DNA of 9,174 bases from an uncultured Oscillospiraceae bacterium (GCA_905193585.1 CAJJPG010000076.1:1-9174); one strand, 5' to 3'; shown: positions 1-7,202, counted from the first letter of the stretch. Translations and numbers: made by a program. The notes: generated from the sequence alone by a model not told the origin.

Positions 1-1920
1 GTGGAAAAATTCGGCAACGATACGATTGAAATTATACAAAACCGACCGCAGGAATTAGCCTCAATAAAGGGAATATCGCTATCAAAGGCAAAAGCAATAT
101 CCGAAGAATACAACAAGCAGTACGGCGTAAGGGATATTATGCTTATGCTTTCAAAATATAATGTAACGCCCGATAGGTGCCTTAATATCTTTAAGCATTT
201 CGGCGCGCAATCGGTTGATACAATAAAGAAAAACCCCTATGTGCTGTGCGAAGAGGGGTTGGATTTCCGTTTTGAAACTGCCGAGGACATAGCGGCGGAC
301 ATTGATTTTGATAAACAAAGCGAACTGCGTATTACGGCAGGGCTTGAGTATGTGCTGCGAAAAAATCTTTTAAACGGGCACACCTGCCTGCCGCGCACAA
401 AGCTTTTGGAGGTTGCCTGCCGCTTGCTTGAATGTTCGCCAGATACGGCGGAAAACGCCTGCGACAGGCTTATAGAGTGCTTTAGAATAAAAGAAAAAAA
501 CATTATGGGGGTTGAGTATTTATCAATTCCCGCGTATTACTCGGCAGAGGAGCATATAGCGGCGCGGCTGCTTGCGGTAAAGCGATATATTGACCGCAGC
601 ATAACCGCCGACGCGCTTGAAATTGATAATGTGGAGCGGCAGCTCGGTATAAAATTTGAGGAATTACAGCGCAAAGCCATAACTGAGGCGTTTGAAAGCG
701 GCATTTTGGTGCTGACCGGCGGACCCGGAACCGGCAAAACCACAACGCTTAACGCTATTATAAAGCTTTTTGAAAACCGCGGGTTAGAGCCGGAGCTTGC
801 AGCCCCCACGGGGCGCGCGGCAAAGCGAATGACCGAGCTTACGGGCAGAGAGGCAAAGACCATTCACCGCCTGCTTGAGGTAGAGTGGACAGACGGCGAC
901 CGCCAGCAATTTTCGCGCAATGAGAAAAACCCGCTTTCTTGCGAGGTCATTATCATAGACGAAGCCTCAATGATTGACGCGCTGCTTTTCGATATTATTT
1001 TAAAGGCACTGCGGCTTTCCTGCCGCATAATTCTGGTGGGGGATTCCGATCAGCTGCCGAGCATAGGCGCGGGCAATGTGTTGGGGGATATTTTAGCGTC
1101 GGATATGTTCCCGTCAATAAGGCTTAACAAGGTGTTCAGGCAGGCAAGCAAAAGTATGATAATCACCAACGCTCACGCGATTATAAACGGCGAGCCGCCT
1201 GATTTTTCAAATAAAAATTCCGATTGTTTTTTCCTTAAAAGGACAAGCCGCGCAGATGTCAGCCGCACTGTGACAGAGCTTGTAAGCGAGCGGCTGCCCG
1301 CCGCTTATAATTTCGACCCGATACGGGATATTCAGGTTTTATGCCCTTCAAGGCTGCTTGATACGGGCACTGTAAACCTTAATAATATGCTGCAAACGGT
1401 GCTTAACCCCGATACAGGCAGAAAAGCGCAGCTAAGCTACAAGGGCATATATTTCCGCGTGGGCGATAAGGTAATGCAGACCAAAAATAACTACGACCTG
1501 CAATATAAGCGCGACGGCGGCGAATACGGCACTGGGGTTTTCAACGGCGACGTGGGGTATATAACCGATATTGATAAGCGCGGCGGAATTATGACCGTAA
1601 GGTTTGACGACAGAACGGTTACATATTTTTCAGAGGATCTATCCCAGTTAGAGCCCGCCTACGCCGTTACGGTGCATAAAAGTCAGGGCAGCGAGTACGA
1701 TTGCGTGGTGCTGCCGCTTTACGATGTGCCTACAAGGCTTCGCTACCGCAATTTGCTTTATACCGCGGTTACAAGGGCTAAAAAGCTGCTTGTGGCTGTG
1801 GGGGATGAGGGCATATGGCTTGAAATGGCGGCAAACGACAGAAAAACGCTGCGATATACTTTTTTAAAACAATTCCTGAAGGAAGCGGATGTTTATGCTG
1901 CGGGTAATATCGGTTCTTAA
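1..1920 (+). CDS. recD2: RecD2-family ATP-dependent DNA helicase (SF1B), 5' end missing
   Basis: This is a superfamily 1B, 5'-to-3' DNA helicase of the RecD2 (RecD-like, YrrC) family, acting on DNA in the cytoplasm in repair or replication-fork maintenance. The visible 639 residues begin with helix-hairpin-helix-like sequence (about residues 1-40), then the two RecA-like motor domains. Motifs seen: Walker A GGPGTGKTT (240-248), motif Ia APTGRAAKRM, Walker B IIIDEAS with D320 and E321, motif III VGDSDQLPSIGAG (346-358), VFRQ, motif V TVHKSQGSEYD (557-567) and motif VI YTAVTRAKK (587-595). Family members are usually over 700 residues, so roughly the first 80-110 (N-terminal domain) lie outside the window. 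The GTG at base 1 is most likely an internal Val codon of the common VEKFG stretch, not the start. The 3' end overlaps the comF-like gene by 32 bases. Confidence 0.93.
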   Translation: MEKFGNDTIEIIQNRPQELASIKGISLSKAKAISEEYNKQYGVRDIMLMLSKYNVTPDRCLNIFKHFGAQSVDTIKKNPYVLCEEGLDFRFETAEDIAADIDFDKQSELRITAGLEYVLRKNLLNGHTCLPRTKLLEVACRLLECSPDTAENACDRLIECFRIKEKNIMGVEYLSIPAYYSAEEHIAARLLAVKRYIDRSITADALEIDNVERQLGIKFEELQRKAITEAFESGILVLTGGPGTGKTTTLNAIIKLFENRGLEPELAAPTGRAAKRMTELTGREAKTIHRLLEVEWTDGDRQQFSRNEKNPLSCEVIIIDEASMIDALLFDIILKALRLSCRIILVGDSDQLPSIGAGNVLGDILASDMFPSIRLNKVFRQASKSMIITNAHAIINGEPPDFSNKNSDCFFLKRTSRADVSRTVTELVSERLPAAYNFDPIRDIQVLCPSRLLDTGTVNLNNMLQTVLNPDTGRKAQLSYKGIYFRVGDKVMQTKNNYDLQYKRDGGEYGTGVFNGDVGYITDIDKRGGIMTVRFDDRTVTYFSEDLSQLEPAYAVTVHKSQGSEYDCVVLPLYDVPTRLRYRNLLYTAVTRAKKLLVAVGDEGIWLEMAANDRKTLRYTFLKQFLKEADVYAAGNIGS

Positions 1921-2611
1921 ATCGGTATTCTTCCCGAAAACCTGCGCCGGTTGCGGCGCGATAATCGACGAAGACGACGAGCTATGCGATTACTGCCACG
2001 AAATGCTCGTTCGCTGCGACCCGCTAAAGCGCTGTATGCGCTGCGGGCTTAATAAGAAAAATTGCCAGTGTAAAAGGCGGACCTTTGCATTTGAAATGTG
2101 CATAGCGCCCTTTGTTAATACCGGAGTCGCAAAGCGGGCTATGTATTACTTCAAATACCGCCGCAAAATGACCTACGGCACTATGCTTGCAAAGCAAATG
2201 GCGCTTTGCGTTAAAAACGAGTACAGAGGGCTGAAATTCGACGGGATCTGTTTTGTGCCTATGCACAGAAGAAAGCAGCTGGAACGCGGCTTTAACTAAA
2301 CCGAGGTTATGGCGAAAGCTATGTCGGATATACTTGAAGTACCCGTGATAAACGCGCTGAAATGCGTAAAATATGTGCGCTCGCAGCACGAGCTGAGCGA
2401 AAAGCAAAGACTTGAAAACGTTAAGAATATGTATGTTGCCACAAAGAATCTTCGCGGTAAATCTATTTTGCTGGTGGACGATATTAAAACCACGGGCGCT
2501 ACGCTTAACGAATGTACCTTGCAGTTACTTTCCGCCGGGGCGGATTGCGTTTACTGCGTGACCGCGCTGATAGGCGAAAAGAAAAAGGGCGAAAAAAACA
2601 AACATAAATAA
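1889..2611 (+). pseudogene. comF: ComF-family phosphoribosyltransferase-like protein, interrupted by an in-frame TAA
   Basis: The gene encodes a ComF/ComFC-type protein: an N-terminal zinc-ribbon-like cysteine region joined to a type I phosphoribosyltransferase fold. In Gram-positive bacteria such proteins are tied to competence DNA uptake. Cysteine pairs are at residues 19/22, 33/36, 49/52 and 59/61. The PRPP-binding loop VDDIKTTGAT is at bases 2474-2503. The reading frame is open from 1889 to 2611 (240 codon positions) except for TAA at 2297-2299, directly after RGFN. Family members normally have Gln here (RGFNQxE), so one C-to-T change (CAA to TAA) explains it. Both halves are otherwise well preserved in the same frame, pointing to a recent mutation, a sequencing error or a strain polymorphism. 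The start ATG at 1889 has AAGGA at 1879-1883, 5 bases upstream; ATG 1895 is an in-frame alternative. A second-half product could start at ATG 2309, but GAGG only 2 bases upstream makes a poor ribosome site. Confidence 0.85.
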
Positions 2612-2627
2612 TAAATCGGGGGCAATT

Positions 2628-3650
2628 ATGGCTACAGATATAGGAATAGATTTAGGCTCATCAAAAACCGTTATATTTTCAAGCTCTAAGGTGGTGCTTG
2701 AGCTGCCGAACGTTGTAACGGTGGACAGCGAAACATGGGAACCAGTGTATTACGGCGAAAAAGCTAAGCAGACAATAGGCAGAACGCCCGAAAGCCTTGT
2801 GTGCGTAACGCCTATAGAGCGCGGGGTAATTTCCGATTACGATATAGCCGAGCTTATGCTTAAAAATTATATGCAGCAGGCGTTCGGCAACCGTATTTTG
2901 CGCCCGCGTATAATGGCTACCCTGCCCGCGGGGCTTACGGAGCTTCAGCACCATTCGCTTTCAAACGTTATGGAATCGGCGGGCGGCAGAAACGTATCGG
3001 TAATAGAAAGCCCGTTGGCAATAGCGTTCGGCTTGGGGCTTGATTTTTCAAAGCCGCGCGGCACACTTATTGTGGATATAGGCGCAGGCACTACCGATAT
3101 AGCCGTTATTTCGCTCGGCGGTATTGCGGTTTGCGAGTCCTTTAAAACCGCCTCGGGCGATTTTGATTCGCAAATTGTGCGCTATGTAAGAAAAGAGTAC
3201 AATATAGAAATCGGCGCGCTTACCGCCGAATCGGTAAAAATTAAAATAGGCTCGGCGCTTAAAAGGGATATTGAAGTAGCGGTTGTGGCTAAGGGGCGCA
3301 ATGTTTTTTCGGGACTGCCCGAAAGCTTTGAAATATCCTCGGGCGAGGTGTACGAGGCGATAATAGACACGGTGGACGTTATATGCAACGCCATACGTCA
3401 GGTGTTAAACCGCACCGACCCCGACCTTGTAGCCGATATAACCGAGGACGGAATGTACTTAACAGGCGGCGGCGCGCTGCTTTCGGGTATGGCGGAAAAG
3501 CTGGAAAAATACCTCGGTATACCCGTGCATATGCTTGAAGACCCCACGCACAGCGTTGTAAAGGGCGCGGCGGTGGCGCTTAAAAACCCGGGGCTGCTTA
3601 AAAATGTGGATTATCAGATGCGCTCAATTAAAGAATTGGCGGTCGAGTAA
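2628..3650 (+). CDS. MreB/Mbl-like rod-shape actin homologue
   Basis: This is a bacterial actin of the MreB family, 340 residues, which matches the usual MreB length. Such proteins polymerise under the membrane and guide peptidoglycan synthesis in rod elongation. Motifs: phosphate-1 DIGIDLGSSKT (residues 4-14), phosphate-2 VDIGAGTTDIAVISLGG (149-165) and adenosine motif LTGGGALLSGM (278-288). MreB-like sequences IGRTPE, GVISDYD and AESVKIKIGSA are also clear. It departs from textbook MreB in having GAGTTD rather than GGGTTE, IESPLA rather than IEEPMA, and GSSKT in the first loop, so it may be a paralogue (Mbl- or MreBH-like) rather than the main MreB. No mreC or mreD is adjacent. The start ATG has GGGGG at 2618-2622, 5 bases upstream. 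It follows comF by 16 bases and is probably in the same transcript. The fold assignment is firm; the exact paralogue is not. Confidence 0.88.
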   Translation: MATDIGIDLGSSKTVIFSSSKVVLELPNVVTVDSETWEPVYYGEKAKQTIGRTPESLVCVTPIERGVISDYDIAELMLKNYMQQAFGNRILRPRIMATLPAGLTELQHHSLSNVMESAGGRNVSVIESPLAIAFGLGLDFSKPRGTLIVDIGAGTTDIAVISLGGIAVCESFKTASGDFDSQIVRYVRKEYNIEIGALTAESVKIKIGSALKRDIEVAVVAKGRNVFSGLPESFEISSGEVYEAIIDTVDVICNAIRQVLNRTDPDLVADITEDGMYLTGGGALLSGMAEKLEKYLGIPVHMLEDPTHSVVKGAAVALKNPGLLKNVDYQMRSIKELAVE

Positions 3651-3682
3651 TATTTTAATGCTTTAAACCGCTAAAGAAACAC

Positions 3683-3710
3683 TTGACAAATCGGAAAAAT
3701 AATGTATAAT
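3683..3710 (+). promoter_or_regulatory. Sigma-A-type promoter of the aromatic amino acid operon
   Basis: A perfect -35 TTGACA (3683-3688) is followed after 16 bases by a perfect -10 TATAAT (3705-3710). Transcription would start near 3717, just upstream of the leader peptide ribosome site. A second TATAAT at 3710-3715 is spaced 21 bases from the -35 and is less suitable. No clear terminator separates this promoter from mreB upstream, so some read-through from the mreB transcript is possible. Confidence 0.85.
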
Positions 3711-3729
3711 ATAATTTAATGAGTTTTTG

Positions 3730-3738
3730 AAAGGGTGG
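3730..3738 (+). promoter_or_regulatory. Ribosome binding site of the leader peptide
   Basis: AAAGGGTGG lies 5 bases upstream of the leader ATG at 3744. Its strength and spacing are the main reason to regard the 22-codon reading frame as translated. It sits about 13 bases downstream of the predicted transcription start. Confidence 0.8.
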
Positions 3739-3743
3739 ACAGA

Positions 3744-3812
3744 ATGTTCGGTTACGTTAGTTATCGATTTTATTACTTTGAAACGGACTGCCTGTACGCC
3801 TGCAAAGCTTAA
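3744..3812 (+). CDS. Phe/Tyr-rich leader peptide of the aromatic operon attenuator
   Basis: A 22-codon reading frame opens with ATG 3744 and stops with TAA 3810-3812. Eight of its 22 residues are aromatic: Phe at 2, 9 and 12, and Tyr at 4, 7, 10, 11 and 18. The core YRFYYF (residues 7-12, bases 3762-3779) puts five aromatic codons in six. There is no Trp. The frame sits between a strong promoter and an intrinsic terminator, directly upstream of genes for Phe/Tyr synthesis. This is the layout of ribosome-mediated attenuators such as the enterobacterial pheA leader. The inferred role is regulatory: its translation rate reports the supply of charged tRNA-Phe and tRNA-Tyr, and the peptide itself probably has no function. 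A ribosome stalled in the core would leave most of the antiterminator arm beginning at 3784 free, while a ribosome at the stop codon would cover part of it. Confidence 0.82.
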   Translation: MFGYVSYRFYYFETDCLYACKA

Positions 3813-3848
3813 TTTAAAAGCTTTCAAATTTTAAGTACGGACAGCCCG
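3784..3848 (+). promoter_or_regulatory. Candidate antiterminator (segments 2 and 3 of the attenuator)
   Basis: Bases 3784-3797 (CGGACTGCCTGTAC) can pair with 3835-3848 (GTACGGACAGCCCG). Twelve of 14 positions pair, one of them G-T, with mismatches at 3787/3845 and 3791/3841. The right arm contains most of the terminator's 5' arm (AGCCCGC, 3843-3849), so this stem and the terminator exclude each other. Inside the loop, AAAGCTT (3804-3810) and AAGCTTT (3818-3824) can form a small 7-bp AT-rich hairpin that would bring the arms together. The left arm lies in the last third of the leader peptide gene. The pairing was found by eye and no folding energy was computed. Confidence 0.68.
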
Positions 3849-3894
3849 CGATCGTTTATGCTTTTTTGCAATAAACGTTTGCGGGCTTTGTTTT
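3843..3894 (+). terminator. Intrinsic terminator of the Phe/Tyr attenuator
   Basis: AGCCCGC (3843-3849) pairs with GCGGGCT (3881-3887). After a short interior loop, CGTTTAT (3853-3859) pairs with ATAAACG (3871-3877), and GC/GC (3860-3861 with 3868-3869) nearly closes the stem around a run of T. The T-rich tract TTTGTTTT (3887-3894) follows at once. The structure ends 15 bases before the aminotransferase start, so it would stop transcription before the first structural gene unless the antiterminator forms. Confidence 0.88.
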
Positions 3895-3909
3895 GGAAAA
3901 GGTGATTTA

Positions 3910-5091
3910 ATGCTGAACGAAAAAATGGTGGGCTTAGGCTCGCGCCGCTCGGTTATACGCGAAATTTTTGAATACGGTAAAAAGCGCAAGGCGGAAATAG
4001 GGGAAGAAAACGTTTTTGATTTCAGCCTCGGCAATCCGAGCGTACCCACGCCCGCGGCGGTTACTGCGGCTTTAGAGCGTATTATAAAGGAAACCGACCC
4101 CGTGCGCCTGCATGGTTACACCTCTGCGCAGGGGGATATGGCGGTAAGGGCAAAAATTGCCGAGAGCATTGAAAAGCGGTTCGGCTTTCCCGCAAATAAG
4201 GATTTAATTTATATGACCTGCGGCGCGGCGGCGTCTCTAACCGTAACGCTGAACGCGCTTATAAACAGCGGCGATGAAGTTATAATTCCCGCGCCGTTTT
4301 TCCCCGAGTACCGCGTGTTTGCGGAAAACGCGGGCGCGCGCGTTGTAACGGTAATGTGCCGCGAGCCTGACTTTCAGCTTAATATTAAGGCGATAGAAAG
4401 CGCCGTGACCGAAAAAACAAAGGCGATAATAATAAACTCGCCGAATAACCCTACAGGCGCGGTTTTCTCACCCGATACCGTAAAGGCGTTAAGCGATATG
4501 CTTGATAAAAAGCAGGCGGAGTATGGCACGGATATTTATATTATAGCCGACGAGCCTTACCGCGAGCTTTCCTACGGGGCGGAAGTGCCGTATATCCCGA
4601 AATATTACGCGAATACTGTAGTTTGCTACTCTTACAGTAAGTCGCTTTCTCTCCCGGGGGAGCGCATAGGCTACATATTTATTCCCGAAAGCGCAAAGGA
4701 CAGCAAAAAATTATACGCCGCAGTGTGCGGCGCGGGCAGGGCGCTTGGGTTTGTGTGCGCGCCTAGCCTTATGCAGTACACCGTGGCGGAATGTACCGAT
4801 GTTTTACCCGATGTTTCCGCCTATAAGGAAAACCGCGATTTACTTTTCGGCGCGCTGACCGATTACGGGTATGAGGCGGTACCGCCCGACGGCGCGTTTT
4901 ATCTGTTTGTAAAATCGCCCGAGCCGGATGCGAACGCATTTTGCGAGAGGGCTAAAAAATACGAACTGCTGCTTGTGCCGTCAGACGATTTCGGGTGCAA
5001 GGGGTATGTAAGAATATCCTACTGCGTAACGGCAGAGCAGATAGAAAAATCATTACCGGCGTTTAAGGCGCTTATAGAGGAGTATAAATAA
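3910..5091 (+). CDS. Class I PLP-dependent aminotransferase, probably for aromatic amino acids
   Basis: This is a 393-residue fold-type I aminotransferase of the aspartate/aromatic aminotransferase family. Seen motifs: the N-terminal FSLGNPSVPTP, NSPNNPTG (176-183, with the Asn contacting PLP), ADEPYRE (213-219, D214 for the pyridine nitrogen and Y217), the Schiff-base lysine K244 in SYSKSLSLPGERIGY, phosphate-binding R252, and the C-terminal substrate-carboxylate R368 in YVRISY. Its position as first gene behind a Phe/Tyr-sensing leader and directly before pheA suggests that it makes Phe from phenylpyruvate and perhaps Tyr from hydroxyphenylpyruvate, with glutamate or aspartate as donor. Motifs alone cannot fix the substrate, so an aspartate aminotransferase remains possible. 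The start ATG is preceded by AAAAGGTGAT (3897-3906). The stop codon abuts the pheA ATG with no gap. Confidence 0.88.
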   Translation: MLNEKMVGLGSRRSVIREIFEYGKKRKAEIGEENVFDFSLGNPSVPTPAAVTAALERIIKETDPVRLHGYTSAQGDMAVRAKIAESIEKRFGFPANKDLIYMTCGAAASLTVTLNALINSGDEVIIPAPFFPEYRVFAENAGARVVTVMCREPDFQLNIKAIESAVTEKTKAIIINSPNNPTGAVFSPDTVKALSDMLDKKQAEYGTDIYIIADEPYRELSYGAEVPYIPKYYANTVVCYSYSKSLSLPGERIGYIFIPESAKDSKKLYAAVCGAGRALGFVCAPSLMQYTVAECTDVLPDVSAYKENRDLLFGALTDYGYEAVPPDGAFYLFVKSPEPDANAFCERAKKYELLLVPSDDFGCKGYVRISYCVTAEQIEKSLPAFKALIEEYK

Positions 5092-6195
5092 ATGACAGAG
5101 CTTGAAAAGGCAAGGGAAGAAATTAACCGAATAGATAAGCAGTTGGCGCGGCTTTTTGAAGAAAGAATGGCGGCGGTAAAAACGGTTGCCGAGTATAAAA
5201 AGCAAAACGGCGTGCGCGTTACGGACTTATCCCGCGAGGCGGAGGTTATAAAGCGTAATTCATCGCTTATTGAAAACGAGGCGCTAAAGCCCTATTTTGT
5301 AAGCTTTTTGCAGAGCAATATGGATATTTCAAAGGCGTATCAGCACCGCCTGCTTGAGGGTATGCGCATAGCTTACAGCGGGGTTGAGGGCGCGTTTGCA
5401 AATATTGCCGCAAACCGCATTTTCCCCGACGGCACGGCGGTTTCCTGCGGGGATTTTAAGGCGGCGTACGAATCTGTGGAAAAGGGCGAAAATGATTGCG
5501 TTATTCTGCCGATTGAAAACAGCTACAACGGCGACGTGGGTCAGGTTATGGACCTTACCTTTTTCGGCTCATTATATATAAACGGAATTTACGACATTGA
5601 AATAGTGCAGAATCTGCTTGCCGTTAAAGGTACCACAATGGACGAGGTTAAAGAGGTTATAAGCCACCCGCAGGCGCTGGGTCAATGCGCGGCTTACATA
5701 AGGCGGCACGGCTTTAAGCCGACCGAGGCGGTAAACACGGCGGTTGCGGCAAAGCTCGTGGCAGAGTCGGGCAGGCACGATATAGCGGCAATAGGCAGCA
5801 GCGAGGCGGCGAAAAAATTCGGGCTTAAAAAGCTGGAGGCGCACATTAACACAAGCGGCAACAACACAACCCGCTTTGCGGTGTTTTCAAAGGCGGCGAA
5901 AGCCCCCTCTAAGGCCGATAACCAGTTTATTATGCTTTTCACCGTGCCGAACGAGGCAGGTCTGCTCGGTCAGGCAATAGCTGTTATAGGAAAATACGCC
6001 TTTAACCTGCGCGCCTTAAAATCCCGACCGACAAAGGAGCTTATTTGGAGCTATTATTTCTACGCCGAGGGCGAGGGAAATATAAACAGCGAAAACGGTA
6101 AGGCTATGCTTAAAGAGCTTAAAGAAAAATGCAGCAATGTGCGGGTTGTGGGCAGCTTTGAAAAGGAAATTGTGCTAAAGGGTGACGATGAATGA
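5092..6195 (+). CDS. pheA: Bifunctional chorismate mutase / prephenate dehydratase (P-protein)
   Basis: The protein turns chorismate into prephenate and then phenylpyruvate, the committed branch to phenylalanine. Its 367 residues hold three domains. An AroQ-type chorismate mutase spans about 1-88; R8, R25, K36, D45, R48, E49 and Q84 sit where the E. coli P-protein has its active-site residues. Prephenate dehydratase spans about 92-266 and includes the AYSGVEGAF start and NNTTRF (257-262), whose TRF is catalytic. A regulatory ACT domain spans about 278-350 (PNEAGLLGQA, 286-295; LKSRP, 309-313) and would bind Phe for feedback inhibition. The LKSRP motif replaces the ESRP of the E. coli enzyme. 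The start has AGAGGAG at 5076-5082. The stop overlaps the aroB start in ATGA (6192-6195). No prephenate dehydrogenase domain is present, so this gene serves Phe rather than Tyr. Confidence 0.95.
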   Translation: MTELEKAREEINRIDKQLARLFEERMAAVKTVAEYKKQNGVRVTDLSREAEVIKRNSSLIENEALKPYFVSFLQSNMDISKAYQHRLLEGMRIAYSGVEGAFANIAANRIFPDGTAVSCGDFKAAYESVEKGENDCVILPIENSYNGDVGQVMDLTFFGSLYINGIYDIEIVQNLLAVKGTTMDEVKEVISHPQALGQCAAYIRRHGFKPTEAVNTAVAAKLVAESGRHDIAAIGSSEAAKKFGLKKLEAHINTSGNNTTRFAVFSKAAKAPSKADNQFIMLFTVPNEAGLLGQAIAVIGKYAFNLRALKSRPTKELIWSYYFYAEGEGNINSENGKAMLKELKEKCSNVRVVGSFEKEIVLKGDDE

Positions 6196-7202
6196 TACTT
6201 CCCGTTAAAACAGGAACAGGCGGCTACAATATTTACCTTGAGCGCGGTGCGCTTAAAAAAGCGGGGGAATATTTAAATCTTTCCCGCCGCGCGCTTATAG
6301 TGACCGACAGCGGCGTGCCGAAAGAATACGCCGAAACGGTGGCGGCGCAGTGCAAGGAACCCTATATTGTAACCCTGCCCGAGGGCGAAAAGACAAAGTG
6401 CTTTGAAAGCTTTAAATTTTTACTTTCAAAAATGGTGGAATACGGCTTTACAAGGAGCGATTGCGTAGCGGCGGTGGGCGGCGGCGTTATAGGCGACCTT
6501 GCGGGCTTTGCGGCGGCAAGCTTTATGCGCGGAATTGATTTTTACAATATCCCCACCACCGTTTTATCGCAGGTTGATTCATCGATAGGCGGCAAGGTTG
6601 CCATTGATTTTGAGGGATATAAAAATATAGTAGGCGCGTTTTACCCGCCTAAAGCCGTTATAATAGACTCAAATACCCTTAAAACCCTGCCCGAAAGGCA
6701 AATATCAAACGGACTTGCGGAGTCGGTTAAAATGTCGCTGACAAGCGATAAAGAGCTGTTTGAGCTTTTTGAAAAGGGAGATATTAAGGAAAATATTGAT
6801 ACGATTATTGAAAAATCGCTTAAAATAAAACGCGCGGTAGTAGAGCAGGATGAAAAAGAGGGCGGACTTCGCAAAATACTCAATTTCGGACATACCTTAG
6901 CGCACGCGATTGAGAGCGAGAACGAAATGCAGAACTTATATCACGGCGAGTGCGTGGCGCTCGGTATGATACCTATGTGTTCGGAAGAAGTGCGAAACAG
7001 GCTTATTCCCGTGCTTGAAAGACTTAATTTGCCCACATCTACCGCTGTAACGGCGGATACTATAATAAACGCCATGCGGCACGATAAAAAAATGTCGGGC
7101 GATAAAATTACTGTAATTTTAGTAAACACGGTAGGCACATACGAAATGAAAGAAATGCCGTTCGATATATTCGCGGAAAAAATAAGGGGGTCATTAGGGT
7201 GA
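6192..7202 (+). CDS. aroB: 3-dehydroquinate synthase
   Basis: AroB converts DAHP to 3-dehydroquinate, the second step of the shikimate pathway, using NAD and a divalent metal in the cytoplasm. Motifs: PEGEKTK, the NAD-binding GGGVIGD (96-102), IPTTVLSQVDSSIGGK (120-135), AESVK (176-180), NFGHTLAHAIE (231-241) and HGE (251-253). Metal ligands by family comparison are E177, H234 and H251. At 336 residues it is slightly shorter than the usual 350-360, but all active-site motifs are present. The ATG lies inside the end of pheA (ATGA overlap) and has AAGGGTGA at 6178-6185, so it is probably translated by coupling with pheA. Its own stop overlaps the aroC GTG start by 4 bases. Confidence 0.95.
   Translation: MILPVKTGTGGYNIYLERGALKKAGEYLNLSRRALIVTDSGVPKEYAETVAAQCKEPYIVTLPEGEKTKCFESFKFLLSKMVEYGFTRSDCVAAVGGGVIGDLAGFAAASFMRGIDFYNIPTTVLSQVDSSIGGKVAIDFEGYKNIVGAFYPPKAVIIDSNTLKTLPERQISNGLAESVKMSLTSDKELFELFEKGDIKENIDTIIEKSLKIKRAVVEQDEKEGGLRKILNFGHTLAHAIESENEMQNLYHGECVALGMIPMCSEEVRNRLIPVLERLNLPTSTAVTADTIINAMRHDKKMSGDKITVILVNTVGTYEMKEMPFDIFAEKIRGSLG

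Noticed and set aside
1..3. GTG at base 1 as the start codon of recD2.
   Set aside because: The protein would lack the N-terminal domain, and the Val fits the internal VEKFG stretch of the family; the frame simply opens at the window edge.
2297..2299. TAA read as glutamine through a changed genetic code.
   Set aside because: TAA is the natural end of recD2, the mreB-like gene, the aminotransferase and aroC at the expected protein lengths.
3661..3676. CTTTA / TAAAG inverted repeat after mreB as a possible terminator.
   Set aside because: The stem is only 5 AT-rich base pairs and no T tract follows.
3710..3715. Second TATAAT as the -10 element.
   Set aside because: Its spacing to TTGACA is 21 bases, while the TATAAT at 3705-3710 gives 16.
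3730..3743. AAAGGGTGGACAG resembles the start of the T-box motif AGGGTGGnACCGCG.
   Set aside because: The match stops after the first half, the predicted transcription start is only about 13 bases upstream so there is no room for a specifier stem, and it works as the ribosome site of the leader peptide.
5384..5581. Plus-strand 65-codon frame within pheA.
   Set aside because: It lies out of frame inside the prephenate dehydratase domain and has no domain of its own.
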